Positions 23,720-32,146 are shown, counted from the stretch's first letter. The stretch is DNA of 64,000 bases from Algibacter_G agarivorans (GCF_039543245.1 NZ_BAABJJ010000001.1:62001-126000), one strand, 5' to 3'. Program-made: numbers and translations. The notes: generated by a model from the sequence alone, not told the origin.

Positions 23720-24307
23720 TTATCTAATTATCCATTTTTTTAATGTGACGAATGATTGACTTCCGTTTGAATCTGCTGGTTCAAGAACGTAGTAACCTTT
23801 TGGAATATAATCTCCTGCGTTATTCTTTCTTGTTCCATCTAAATGTTCTATTGAAGGATATATTTGCATATATTCTGAACCAGAATAACTAGAGTTAATA
23901 TCATTTCTAATAGGTAAAATCGCAATATTTTTTAGATACTTGTGAGAATCTCCATAACCTAATTCCCAATTACACCATTTTGAGGAAATTGCACCTTCTG
24001 TTCCTAAAAATATAAATTTTTGATTTTCTTTAATTTTTTCTTTGATTCTATTAGCTGTAGTCCCACTTGTATGCTTTGGCATTCCATCATCTTGCCAATC
24101 TACATAAACTAATACTCCAAAACTTTTTAATAAAGAAATAGCACTATCTAATTCTTCTGTTTCATCGTGTTTATGAGATAAGAAAATTGTTACTTTTTCC
24201 GCTTTAGTTTCACTTGAAAATTCTAGCAAACTTTCATTTATACCTTTACTAAAGGTTCTTGTTGCGTTTCTAAATCCTCGAAGATGTGATTTTGTAATTA
24301 TACTCAT
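23720..24307 (-). CDS. TIR-domain protein, first gene of the TIR-membrane-TIR operon
   Basis: 195 residues. A short N-terminal helix region (1-35) precedes a bacterial TIR domain at about 38-135: KVTIFLSHKHDETEELDSAI (strand A and box 1), VLVYVDWQDDGMP (box 2-like), KFIFLGTEGAISSKWCNWEL (box 3 with Ser109, Trp111 and candidate catalytic Glu115). The C-terminal 60 residues (SIEHLDGTRKNNAGDYIPKG) are variable. Such TIR proteins cleave NAD+ or make signal nucleotides from it. Only two bases separate it from the membrane protein gene. The start is ATG at 24307, and 22 bases upstream lies the inverted boundary motif. Confidence 0.78.
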   Translation of the reverse strand: MSIITKSHLRGFRNATRTFSKGINESLLEFSSETKAEKVTIFLSHKHDETEELDSAISLLKSFGVLVYVDWQDDGMPKHTSGTTANRIKEKIKENQKFIFLGTEGAISSKWCNWELGYGDSHKYLKNIAILPIRNDINSSYSGSEYMQIYPSIEHLDGTRKNNAGDYIPKGYYVLEPADSNGSQSFVTLKKWIIR

Positions 24308-24329
24308 TGTTAAATTAAGTTCTTTTTCA

Positions 24330-24342
24330 GCTTACTGCAAAC
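24330..24342. repeat. Right boundary motif of module 2
   Basis: gcttactgcaaac, whose reverse complement gtttgcagtaagc matches gttggcagtaggc (22723-22735) at 11 of 13 bases. Together the pair hugs the TIR operon, three bases from its stop and 22 from its start. Confidence 0.5.
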
Positions 24343-24347
24343 TCGTT

Positions 24348-24425
24348 ATATAGTAACTTTTATTACCGATATCCCGTAAATAAATCAGGATATGGTAACT
24401 TTTTTGTTACTGTTACTCCGTAAAG
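24348..24425. repeat. Dispersed ~78-bp hairpin repeat, copy B
   Basis: Homologous to copy A at 11207-11285. The stem ttacc-g-atatcc / ggatat-ggtaa (24364-24398) leaves a single unpaired g, a feature also typical of folded attC sites. Begins six bases after the boundary motif. Confidence 0.75.
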
Positions 24426-24589
24426 ATAATTAATTTTCTGTACGAAAAAACAAAAATCACTAACAGAAAACTATCCGGGTTTTAAGATTATTTGAAACTT
24501 GAATTCAAGATATTGCCAATTTGTGCCACGATGTCTGTTTGGCAGGTTCTGGACGCCATAAGTATTTATGTTTAAAAGCGGAAATACAA

Positions 24590-25339
24590 TTACCTAAACC
24601 GCTTCAAAGTCTTTTTAGTAAACGCACTTAAAACAAGTTTGCCACTTATTTCGGCACGTTCAGCTAACAATGTGTCCCAATGCTCGGTATCTTTCCAAAA
24701 AACGGTTTTTATTTCTTTTAAAGCTTCAGGATTATAACTTGCTAATTTTTCAGCCATTGTTTTAACGGCTTCGTCTAATGCTTCAACAGTTTCAAAAACA
24801 TCAGAATACAAGCCTTTACTTTTCGCAAATTCTGTGGAAAAAAAAGTTTCAGCATCAATGGTCATTTGAGACATTGCTGTTGCTCCAATTCTACGAGAAA
24901 CAGCCGGTTCTATAACAAATGGTCCGATACCAATACTTAATTCGCTTAACTTAATGGATGCATGTTTTGTAGCCAAACAATAATCGGTTGCAGCTGCTAA
25001 TCCTACGCCACCACCAACAGCTTTGCCTTGTACACGACCAATAATCAACTTAGGGCATTTACGCATGGCGTTGATAACATTAGCAAAACCCATAAAAAAT
25101 CGTTTTCCAGATGCTTCATTTTCAATAGCAATGACTTCATTAAAACTGGCTCCTGCACAAAAGGTTCTGTCTCCACCACTTTTTAAAACAATAACTTTTA
25201 CATTATCATTTTTACCAGCATCGATAATAGTTTGCTCTAATAGTGCTAAAATAGCACTAGGCATTGAGTTTCTGTTAGGATGAAAAAACTCGATAAAACC
25301 AACTTCATTTTCAATAGTAAGCGTAACATAGGCTTCCAT
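24590..25339 (-). CDS. Enoyl-CoA hydratase/isomerase family protein
   Basis: 249 residues, crotonase fold, cytosolic. SGGDRTFCAGASFNEV and GRVQGKAVGGGVGLAAATDY form the oxyanion-hole stretches, and KLSELSIGIGPFVIEPAVSR holds the usual glutamate region. In flavobacteria such genes are often called methylglutaconyl-CoA hydratase (leucine catabolism), but the substrate cannot be fixed from sequence. It is monocistronic and divergent from the rhodanese gene. The C-terminus (TKKTLKRFR) is short and basic. Confidence 0.88.
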   Translation of the reverse strand: MEAYVTLTIENEVGFIEFFHPNRNSMPSAILALLEQTIIDAGKNDNVKVIVLKSGGDRTFCAGASFNEVIAIENEASGKRFFMGFANVINAMRKCPKLIIGRVQGKAVGGGVGLAAATDYCLATKHASIKLSELSIGIGPFVIEPAVSRRIGATAMSQMTIDAETFFSTEFAKSKGLYSDVFETVEALDEAVKTMAEKLASYNPEALKEIKTVFWKDTEHWDTLLAERAEISGKLVLSAFTKKTLKRFR

Positions 25340-25452
25340 AAATACTCAAATTTTAAAGGTTGAATATACATAAAATTTTAATGCATTGTCATGCAACTTT
25401 TGTTACGTACACATTAAAAAAAAATAAAGTAATTTGCATTAAAAATTAAACT

Positions 25453-25758
25453 ATGGGCTTATTAGATTTACTATTTGGTAATAAAAATAACATGATTAAA
25501 GATTTTCAAACTAGAGGTGCTATTATTATAGATGTTCGTACCACTAAGGAATATAGCCAAGGTGCTATTAAGGGTTCAAAAAATATACCGCTACAAAACA
25601 TCAGCACTAAAATTCAGGAGATAAAAAAACTCAACAAACCAGTTATTACTTGTTGTGCAAGTGGCATGCGTTCTGGAAGTGCTGCTTCAATTTTAAAAAA
25701 CAATGGTATTGACGCTGTAAACGGCGGTGGCTGGGCAAGCTTAAACAGTAAGCTATAG
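25453..25758 (+). CDS. Single-domain rhodanese-like protein
   Basis: 101 residues, one rhodanese domain. IIDVRTTKEYSQGAIKGSKN carries the conserved DVR and E-Y/F-x-x-G-x-I pattern, and TCCASGMRSGSAASIL is the active-site loop (the cysteine in C-A-S-G-M-R-S would carry the persulfide). GGGWASL closes the domain. No signal peptide, so it is cytosolic despite resembling PspE. Monocistronic, ATG start. Confidence 0.92.
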   Translation: MGLLDLLFGNKNNMIKDFQTRGAIIIDVRTTKEYSQGAIKGSKNIPLQNISTKIQEIKKLNKPVITCCASGMRSGSAASILKNNGIDAVNGGGWASLNSKL

Positions 25759-26170
25759 TTATAACAGGTGAGTTCGACATAAAAGCAATTCTATTTTTAG
25801 GGTAGAGTCTAAATTTTATAGGTTTCGAGTGCGCTACCACTGACGTGTTTTGCTACTATATTATTTATCAGCTTGTCAAAAAAAACACCCCTAATGAGCT
25901 ACGCTCGGTATCTTCAATGAAAATATATTTTCATTTCGATAACCCTCAAGGGGACAATCCTTACCAAGAAACTTAACGTATAAATATCACTCCGTAAACT
26001 ATCTTTGCTATCTTTTGTACTTCATTTTTTTTATCAATTTGATAAAAAAAATCGTTGGGCTTTAAAAAATATGAAAACAAATATTCATTTTAGGTCTTTC
26101 CTACCGCTTGTGAATTTATTTTCTCGTGTCTCAATGTCACACTTTTTAATTTTTGGTATGTACTCAGAAA
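25759..26170. other. Repeat-bearing intergenic region
   Basis: No gene seen in 412 bases. It holds a nested palindromic element (25884-25955) and an odd palindrome of T/A tracts around ttatcaa-t-ttgataa (26024-26052) that could terminate transcription from either side. The rest (26053-26170) has nothing I recognise. Confidence 0.55.
25884..25955. repeat. Nested palindromic repeat
   Basis: Outer parts acacccctaa and ccctcaaggggacaa also occur, joined almost directly, at 32943-32970. Here about 46 extra bases lie between them, centred on the perfect palindrome atgaaaatatattttcat with flanking ggtatc / gata-acc. Confidence 0.6.
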
Positions 26171-26785
26171 CTATAGCTTTATGAATTGCAACTCTTCATT
26201 TTTAGTGATTGGCGTATTGTTATATTGTAAAGTCCAACCGAGTGAATTGGTTAGTATATAAAATTTTGAAAGCTCGCTGATTAACCTGTTTTTTGCATTT
26301 GTTTTAATATCCGAAGCTTCTATTTTTTTGTTCAAGGATTGTTTTACAATATTTTTAATATCGTTATAATCTTTAGCTTCAAAAGGGTTTAAAAAATCGG
26401 ATTGAATATCATAATATTCAAAATCTGGATTTATTTTTATTTCTTCTTCAGGAATACTTAAAATAGTTAAGGTTTTAGTTTTTTCATTTATTTCAAATTC
26501 AATTTTGCCCAAATCATAAGCAATAGTAACGTCGGCATTTACAACGATAAGTGCTTTTTTTTCGGAAGTAAAATAATCGCCAAAAATATCTTTAGAATTT
26601 TTATAATTGAAAACCTCACTAAAATGGCCTTCGGTTACAATTAATTTTCCAACCTTATTAATTTGCTCTTGGATGAGTGTAGAGCTTTCTTGAAGCACTA
26701 TTTTATCTTCTTTCTTATCTTCACAATATTTGAAAGTAAACAAAACAATTAAAGTGATAATGACACCAAATAGAATTTTTCGCAT
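26171..26785 (-). CDS. DUF4230 domain protein
   Basis: 204 residues. A single N-terminal membrane helix (ILFGVIITLIVLFTF) serves as anchor, with the rest outside the cytosol. The DUF4230 pattern is visible: IQEQINKVGKLIVTEGHFSE, ALIVVNADVTIAYDLGKIEF and EIKINPDFEYYDIQSDFLNPF, then a helical tail with LISELSKFYILTNSLGWTLQ. Function unknown; the family is widespread in Bacteroidota and Firmicutes. Monocistronic, ATG start at 26785. Confidence 0.82.
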   Translation of the reverse strand: MRKILFGVIITLIVLFTFKYCEDKKEDKIVLQESSTLIQEQINKVGKLIVTEGHFSEVFNYKNSKDIFGDYFTSEKKALIVVNADVTIAYDLGKIEFEINEKTKTLTILSIPEEEIKINPDFEYYDIQSDFLNPFEAKDYNDIKNIVKQSLNKKIEASDIKTNAKNRLISELSKFYILTNSLGWTLQYNNTPITKNEELQFIKL

Positions 26786-26838
26786 AGGCTAAGTTAGAAA
26801 TATTTTAAATGTAGCAACTTTATTGAATGACAAATATT

Positions 26839-26875
26839 TATCAAGGATAGATTCCCGCCTTTCGAGGAATGACAT
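26839..26875. repeat. REP-like intergenic sequence
   Basis: aaggatagattcccgcc followed by tttcgaggaatgacatt: the attcccgcc / gaggaatg pairing is a common palindromic intergenic repeat type in this phylum (recognised from memory). It lies in the otherwise empty 26786-27046 stretch. Confidence 0.45.
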
Positions 26876-27046
26876 TTTCGTTGGTTACTTCTTCGTAAAC
26901 CTCAGTAGAAACTTCTTTAAACAAAAAAAACATTAGTTTCCTTCGACATAAGAAGTCTAACCAATGCATATTTTGTTATTTTTAAATAACAGCACAAACA
27001 TACGTAATACTTCTAAAACCTATATTATGAAAACGTTAAACTAACA

Positions 27047-27697
27047 TTATATCAAGTTATTCTTTTTTGCTTTTTGAACCGCTTCTAACTTATTATGAAC
27101 CTGCAATTTTTTATAGATATTTTCAATATGCTTCCTGATAGTTCCTGTTGAAAGAATTAAATTATCGGCAATAGCATTATAACTTAGGCCCTTACTTAAT
27201 TGCTCTAGGACCTCGGTTTCTCTGTTAGTTAAGGTAATATCTTCTTTGTCTTGCTGGCTTTGAATTTGAATGGGATTACGTAAAAGCTTAAGGGTTTTCA
27301 TTGCTATGGAAGGGTTCATTGCTGCGCCCCCTTTTAGAGTTTCAACAATGCCATCATGCAAATCTTTTGGGTTTACTTCTTTTAGTAAATAACCATCGGC
27401 TCCTGCTTTTATAGCATTGAATATATTCTCATCGTTATCAAAAACCGTGAGCATTATAATTTTTATGTGCGGATATTTTTGTTTGACAATTTCGGTGGTT
27501 TCAATACCATTTAAAACAGGCATTTCAATATCCATTAGAATAATATCTATGTTGTGATTATCTTCTAATTTTCCCAATAAATCTGAACCATTCATTGCAG
27601 AATACTTCAAATTAATATCTTCAAAAAAAGAAAGTTTTTCTTTTACTGCTGTAATTAAAAAGGAATTATCGTCTACTATGGCTATTTTAATATTCAT
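27047..27697 (-). CDS. NarL/FixJ-family response regulator
   Basis: 216 residues. Receiver domain 1-120: IAIVDDN (acidic pair), ILMDIEMPVLNG with the phospho-accepting Asp, MLTVFDNDE and GYLLKEV (conserved Lys). LuxR-type HTH at about 150-212: LTNRETEVLEQLSKGLSYNA and TGTIRKHIENIYKKLQV. It follows the histidine kinase gene by 70 bases on the same strand and is its likely partner. The intercistronic gap and the downstream region each carry attacgtat on the minus strand; the same 9-mer occurs as an inverted pair upstream of the 32152 lipoprotein gene. Confidence 0.93.
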   Translation of the reverse strand: MNIKIAIVDDNSFLITAVKEKLSFFEDINLKYSAMNGSDLLGKLEDNHNIDIILMDIEMPVLNGIETTEIVKQKYPHIKIIMLTVFDNDENIFNAIKAGADGYLLKEVNPKDLHDGIVETLKGGAAMNPSIAMKTLKLLRNPIQIQSQQDKEDITLTNRETEVLEQLSKGLSYNAIADNLILSTGTIRKHIENIYKKLQVHNKLEAVQKAKKNNLI

Positions 27698-27767
27698 TTC
27701 GATTGGTTTACAAATATAAAAGTCATCATTTTTAGCGTACTATACCATACGTAATTTGTCGTATATT

Positions 27768-29714
27768 TTATATTACAAGGGATATTACAGTTCCTTTATC
27801 TAACTCGCTTACAACATTAATTTCAGCATCAATGTCATGGGCTCTTTTTTTCATATTATTAAGTCCGTTACCATCTTTTTGATTACCAACATCAAATCCT
27901 TTTCCGTCATCATTTATTTCAATTAGAAAATCTTGATTGGTTTTAGAAATATTAACCGTTACCGTTTCTGCATCGGCATATTTCAAAGCATTATTAATGG
28001 CTTCTTGTACGATTCTATAAATATTCATGCCTTTAACTGAAGAGAATTTTAAATCTTTAGGAACATTTTCATCAATATTAAAACTAACACTTGTTTTATT
28101 AGACACGACCTTGGCTTTACTAACAAAATTTGAAATTCTAGTTTGTAAATCTTCTAAAGAAATTTCGCCTGTATTCATGGCCCAAATAGTGTCTCTTAAC
28201 TCATAAATGGTGTCTTTAGTAAAAACACCAATATTTGAAAGTTTATTAATAAGCTTTTCGTTTTTGATTTTAAATCCATATTGCAAATTTTCAATGGACG
28301 AAATAATAAAAGTGAGTTGTGCGCCAATATTATCGTGTAAATCTCTAGATATGCTTAAGCGTTGCTCTTGCAATCTATTTTGGGTTTCAATTTTAACTAA
28401 AGCTTCCTTAAGTTCGCTTTCTTTTTTAAGTTGTTGGTTTTTAAGTTTTTGTTGGTTATACAATAAATAACCTAAAAGAGACAGAACAATTGCTAGAACC
28501 CCTAAACCAATTAGCTGGGTGTTCTTTTTGTTAAGGCTTAATTCATTTTCGGCAATTTCAGTGCGCTGAGTTAGGATTTTCTTTTCACGCTCTGCTGTAT
28601 TATATTTTTCTTGAACTTCGGTCACTTCTTTGATTACTTGCTGACTAAAAATAGTATCCTTTAACGTTTTGAATAATTCTTTATAATATATAATGCTATC
28701 TGGGTTCCTTTTAAAGGCGTAGTAGGAAACCATTTTATCATAAGCATCTAATTTGAGTTCATTAGCATTAAATTTTTCCGATAATTGCAATCCGGAATAC
28801 AAATATTCTTTTGCTTTATTAAATTCCTTTAAATCAAGATATAATCCAGCAAGATGAAGCGATGAACTTGCAATACCATAATTATCATTTAATTCTTCTC
28901 TTAATTTTAAAGATTTAGAAGTAAACTCTATAGCATTTATAAATTCTTGTTTAGCGTGTAAAACACCACCATAATTATTATATAAGGCGGCTAATTCCTT
29001 TTTATAATTGTATTTTTCTGCTAACTCAATACTTTTTCTATAGTAATCAATGCTACCTATCGTATCCTTTAAGAACAAGTAGGCGTTGGCTATATTATTA
29101 TACGATTTTGTAAGCGCTAAATAATCTTTATTTCCCTTATTTATTCTCGCTAAATCAAGATGAATATTTAAAGCTTTCCTATATTGTTTTAATCCTTTAT
29201 AAATATTTGCAATATTATTTTTAATTAATGCTGCATATCTAGTATGGTTTTTATCTTCATATATTTTTAAGGCCTTGGTAGCATAAAAAATTGCGGAATC
29301 CATTTTAAAATTATTTTGATGTACGAGCCCAATCTTATTGTAAAGTGCTGCCAAACCCATTGTGTCATTTAGAGTTGCTCGTATACTTAAGGATTTTTTA
29401 TAATAGCCTAAAGCCTTATCGTATTCAGCTAAACCATAATGCAGAATCCCAATATCGTTATAGGCTTGAGCTTCACCTTTCTTGCTATTTGTTTCTTTAG
29501 AAAGCTTTAATGTGGAATTACCATAATTAAATGCAGAATCAATAGATATGTTTCTATAATACCAGCATAAATCGCTATAAGCTAATATTTTTAAAGAATC
29601 TGATATATTGGAAGAAACTACCTGTTTTAAACTATCAATAATTTTTACAGGTTTTTGAGAAAAACTATAAAAACTGAACAATATCAATATGACTAAAAGA
29701 CACTTATGCTTCAT
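27768..29714 (-). CDS. TPR-containing sensor histidine kinase (HisKA_3 type)
   Basis: 648 residues. It has an N-terminal signal (MKHKCLLVILILFSFYSFS), then about eight tetratricopeptide repeats facing the periplasm (residues roughly 45-350, e.g. YGLAEYDKALGYYKKSLSIR). A coiled stretch and one membrane helix (LIGLGVLAIVLSLLGYLL) near residue 410 follow. The cytoplasmic kinase has RLSISRDLHDNIGAQLTFII with the phospho-accepting His, then IVQEAINNALKYADA and IEINDDGKGFDV of the HATPase domain. Class matches NarX/LiaS/DesK-like kinases. It is encoded between a small membrane protein gene (six-base gap) and its response regulator. The signal sensed is unknown. Confidence 0.92.
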   Translation of the reverse strand: MKHKCLLVILILFSFYSFSQKPVKIIDSLKQVVSSNISDSLKILAYSDLCWYYRNISIDSAFNYGNSTLKLSKETNSKKGEAQAYNDIGILHYGLAEYDKALGYYKKSLSIRATLNDTMGLAALYNKIGLVHQNNFKMDSAIFYATKALKIYEDKNHTRYAALIKNNIANIYKGLKQYRKALNIHLDLARINKGNKDYLALTKSYNNIANAYLFLKDTIGSIDYYRKSIELAEKYNYKKELAALYNNYGGVLHAKQEFINAIEFTSKSLKLREELNDNYGIASSSLHLAGLYLDLKEFNKAKEYLYSGLQLSEKFNANELKLDAYDKMVSYYAFKRNPDSIIYYKELFKTLKDTIFSQQVIKEVTEVQEKYNTAEREKKILTQRTEIAENELSLNKKNTQLIGLGVLAIVLSLLGYLLYNQQKLKNQQLKKESELKEALVKIETQNRLQEQRLSISRDLHDNIGAQLTFIISSIENLQYGFKIKNEKLINKLSNIGVFTKDTIYELRDTIWAMNTGEISLEDLQTRISNFVSKAKVVSNKTSVSFNIDENVPKDLKFSSVKGMNIYRIVQEAINNALKYADAETVTVNISKTNQDFLIEINDDGKGFDVGNQKDGNGLNNMKKRAHDIDAEINVVSELDKGTVISLVI

Positions 29715-29719
29715 AAAAA

Positions 29720-30001
29720 TTAAGATTGCTTATCAAATATAAGTTTTTGTAACAAAAGAAATTCTTTTGTTATTTTGAAAAGTCTTTTAAAAAGTAAGCC
29801 ATATAGGTTGTCGGCCAATTGCAGCTTTTCAATATTTACTTTAGATTTACTCTTTTCTAACACGAACTGTTCTTGCAATAACAAATAGTTTTTATACGTG
29901 TTTTCCTTTATTGTCTGAGTATCTAAATAAGCTTTAACCACAAAAGCAACTGATACTACTATGAGTAAATAAATTAATAAGCTAAAAAAATCCAAGTCCA
30001 T
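29720..30001 (-). CDS. Small membrane-anchored protein ahead of the kinase gene
   Basis: 93 residues. One N-terminal membrane helix (FFSLLIYLLIVVSVAFVVKA) is followed by a charged helical region (YLLLQEQFVLEKSKSKVNIE, LLFKRLFKITKEFLLLQKL). It lies six bases upstream of the histidine kinase start on the same strand, so it is probably the first gene of the two-component operon. No family recognised. It could modulate the kinase, but that is only from position. Confidence 0.5.
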   Translation of the reverse strand: MDLDFFSLLIYLLIVVSVAFVVKAYLDTQTIKENTYKNYLLLQEQFVLEKSKSKVNIEKLQLADNLYGLLFKRLFKITKEFLLLQKLIFDKQS

Positions 30002-30044
30002 CCTTATGAAGATTTTCTATAAACTTTAAAATCAAAAATAGATG

Positions 30045-30101
30045 CAAAAAAAAACACCAATTATCAACCATTTTATTGGTTAAAATCATTGATGTTTTTT
30101 G
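30045..30101 (-). terminator. Branched terminator-like hairpin after the beta-propeller gene
   Basis: The outer stem aaaacaccaat / attgatgtttt encloses an inner aacca...ttggtt hairpin. On the minus strand it ends in a run of nine T. It lies about 140 bases beyond the stop codon of the 30240 gene. Confidence 0.6.
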
Positions 30102-30239
30102 ATATGAACTGATTAATAGCATTTTAAATCTACAACTAAAAGTGATATGTTGGATAAATTTCCGACCAAATATTATAAAAAAAGATTAAGCGCAATAATC
30201 TGATTATCACGCCCAATCAACAAATCTCAACAACAAGAT

Positions 30240-32081
30240 TTATTTTTTAAGGTTATAAGCGTAAATACTATTGCTATTAGCCAAATAATATAAGTACCCA
30301 CCAAAACCATCAACTTCATACGTTGGTTTCTTATCTTTTAGGATAATTTCTTTTTCTACAACGCCACTATCTTTATTAACTTTTACTAAGCCAATGCCAT
30401 CATCAAGCTTAGTTAAGATAAATTGTGCGTTTTCAGTAGCTGCTGTGGCATTAAAACGTTTTGCCATTTCGTTAAAAGATGCTGTAGCAATAGCGGCAAA
30501 AGCATCTGCCTCTCTTTGTTTTTGAGCACCATATTGATTGTACTGACCTAAATAATTTTTATTAGCCCCTGCTTGAAAACTGGCATCAGCCATTGCCGCT
30601 GTTGACGCTAAAGCTAATGCGCTTAAAGCAACAATAGCAAAAGCACTTTTACCCGGAGACCTATAATACTCATGAAATTTTTCTGAACCATCAAAATCTA
30701 GCATCATCATATTTTGATCTGATGTTAATAACAAACCACCATTTCTAGCATCAATACCTGTTGGATATTCCTTTTCATCAAATTTATAGGTTGCTAAGGT
30801 GCTAATATCACCAGAGTTTTCATCTATGGCAATCATTTCATCACCTGTGCTGATTAAAAACCGACTATGTGCTTCATCATAAGTACTAGTAACCGCTTTT
30901 GCCTTTTTATACTTAATTGGCTTACTCCAAATAGACTCCCCTGTATCCAAATTAATGATATCCGCATCAGTATCGGTAATATAAATCATACCCTGTTTGG
31001 TTAATGCCATCGTATGAATGTTTTCACCTGTCTTTAAAGGTTTTTTGAATAATGGATTTCCATCAAAAGAAATTTTATTGATACCACCTTCGCCTACTCC
31101 AAATAAAATACCATCATCTACAATATAAAAATGCTGTACATAGCCCTTAGTTTTTGGTGCTTTCTCCCATAAATCTTCGCCTGTACTTGAAGATAAAAAT
31201 GAAATATTACTCTGTGCTTTGGCCGACGCTAATTTTCCTAAACCTTTTTTACCAGAATCTGCCACATCACTAACTATAGCCAAACCTTTAGGAGTCACTT
31301 CAAAATTAGACACTACACCCTTAAGTTTTTTACCTTCTCCCCATATTTGAGCACCAGAAGCACTGATTTTATGAACCATGTGATTTTTACCCTTGCCCTG
31401 AACGGCATACATAGATTTTCCATCCTTATCAGGAATAACGTAAGCCACATTTTTTAAGTCTACTACCCAATTTTCTGCTCCAGTATTCATATCTATTCTA
31501 TAAATACCTTTAAAAGTTGGCAGTATAACGCCTCCATCAATGATACTTGGTCTTCCTGTAAGTGAATTTGAACCTTTTAATTTAAACAGCTTTATTTCTT
31601 TACCTGTACCCATATCATAAATACCAACTGCTTGAGTGTACTTTTCTTTTGCTGTTCGTTGTCCGGAAACAATTAATTTATTTTCCGGCATCATTAAAGT
31701 TGGTCTGCCTGCAGCTTTCCATCCATTTGCTTTGGTATCGAACAAACGTTTTCCAGAAACAACGTCTATAACGCTTTGTTTTGCGGCAATACCACCAAAA
31801 CCTGCTTGACCAACCATAACATATGGAGTATTTGGAACTATAAATATTTCTTCCTGTTTTACTTTTCCGTAATCATCAAAGTTAAATACTAAGCCATCCT
31901 GTCCTGGTTTTACACCAGCTAAACCCTTACCGTGAGTAATTAACATGACTCCTGAGCTAGTCAAAGTCATTTGATCAATTTTTCCACCTATATCATATGT
32001 AAAATCAGGTGTTTCTGCTTTTTGTGCGTTTAACATTAGTGATCCGGCTAATAGAAAAACAAATATTTTTATATGTCTCAT
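30240..32081 (-). CDS. Secreted PQQ-type beta-propeller protein
   Basis: 613 residues. Sec signal MRHIKIFVFLLAGSLMLNAQ. The body is a series of blade-like repeats in the style of PQQ/WD-like propellers (for example GEDLWEKAPKTKGYVQ, IINLDTGESIWSKPIKYKKA, MIAIDENSGDISTLATY), with the frequent 'D-x-x-T/S-G-x-x-x-W' blade ends. Around residue 480 an unusual insert occurs: a hydrophobic alanine-rich stretch (FAIVALSALALASTAAMADA) followed by a Gln/Ala-rich helix, and then the last blade. No catalytic residues are recognisable. Extracytoplasmic role unknown. Followed by a terminator; a lipoprotein gene lies upstream on the same strand behind its own terminator. Confidence 0.75.
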   Translation of the reverse strand: MRHIKIFVFLLAGSLMLNAQKAETPDFTYDIGGKIDQMTLTSSGVMLITHGKGLAGVKPGQDGLVFNFDDYGKVKQEEIFIVPNTPYVMVGQAGFGGIAAKQSVIDVVSGKRLFDTKANGWKAAGRPTLMMPENKLIVSGQRTAKEKYTQAVGIYDMGTGKEIKLFKLKGSNSLTGRPSIIDGGVILPTFKGIYRIDMNTGAENWVVDLKNVAYVIPDKDGKSMYAVQGKGKNHMVHKISASGAQIWGEGKKLKGVVSNFEVTPKGLAIVSDVADSGKKGLGKLASAKAQSNISFLSSSTGEDLWEKAPKTKGYVQHFYIVDDGILFGVGEGGINKISFDGNPLFKKPLKTGENIHTMALTKQGMIYITDTDADIINLDTGESIWSKPIKYKKAKAVTSTYDEAHSRFLISTGDEMIAIDENSGDISTLATYKFDEKEYPTGIDARNGGLLLTSDQNMMMLDFDGSEKFHEYYRSPGKSAFAIVALSALALASTAAMADASFQAGANKNYLGQYNQYGAQKQREADAFAAIATASFNEMAKRFNATAATENAQFILTKLDDGIGLVKVNKDSGVVEKEIILKDKKPTYEVDGFGGYLYYLANSNSIYAYNLKK

Positions 32082-32108
32082 TGTTGAATTTGTTTAGTTA
32101 ATAATAAC

Positions 32109-32146
32109 AAATAGAGTTATGTGAAATTCACATAACTCTATTATTT
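32109..32146 (-). terminator. Rho-independent terminator after the 32152 lipoprotein gene
   Basis: Arms aaatagagttatgtg and cacataactctatt around a five-base loop, six bases beyond the stop codon. The tail on the minus strand is only moderately T-rich. Confidence 0.7.

Larger units (their letters stand above)
24308..24589. other. Right edge of the accessory island, no gene
   Basis: It contains the boundary motif at 24330-24342, hairpin repeat copy B at 24348-24425, and then about 160 bases of unremarkable AT-rich sequence before the enoyl-CoA hydratase stop codon. Confidence 0.55.

Noticed and set aside
22739..24307. Calling the operon a standard Thoeris system
   Set aside because: ThsB-like and TIR proteins are present, but there is no sirtuin-SLOG or macro-domain ThsA in or next to the operon.
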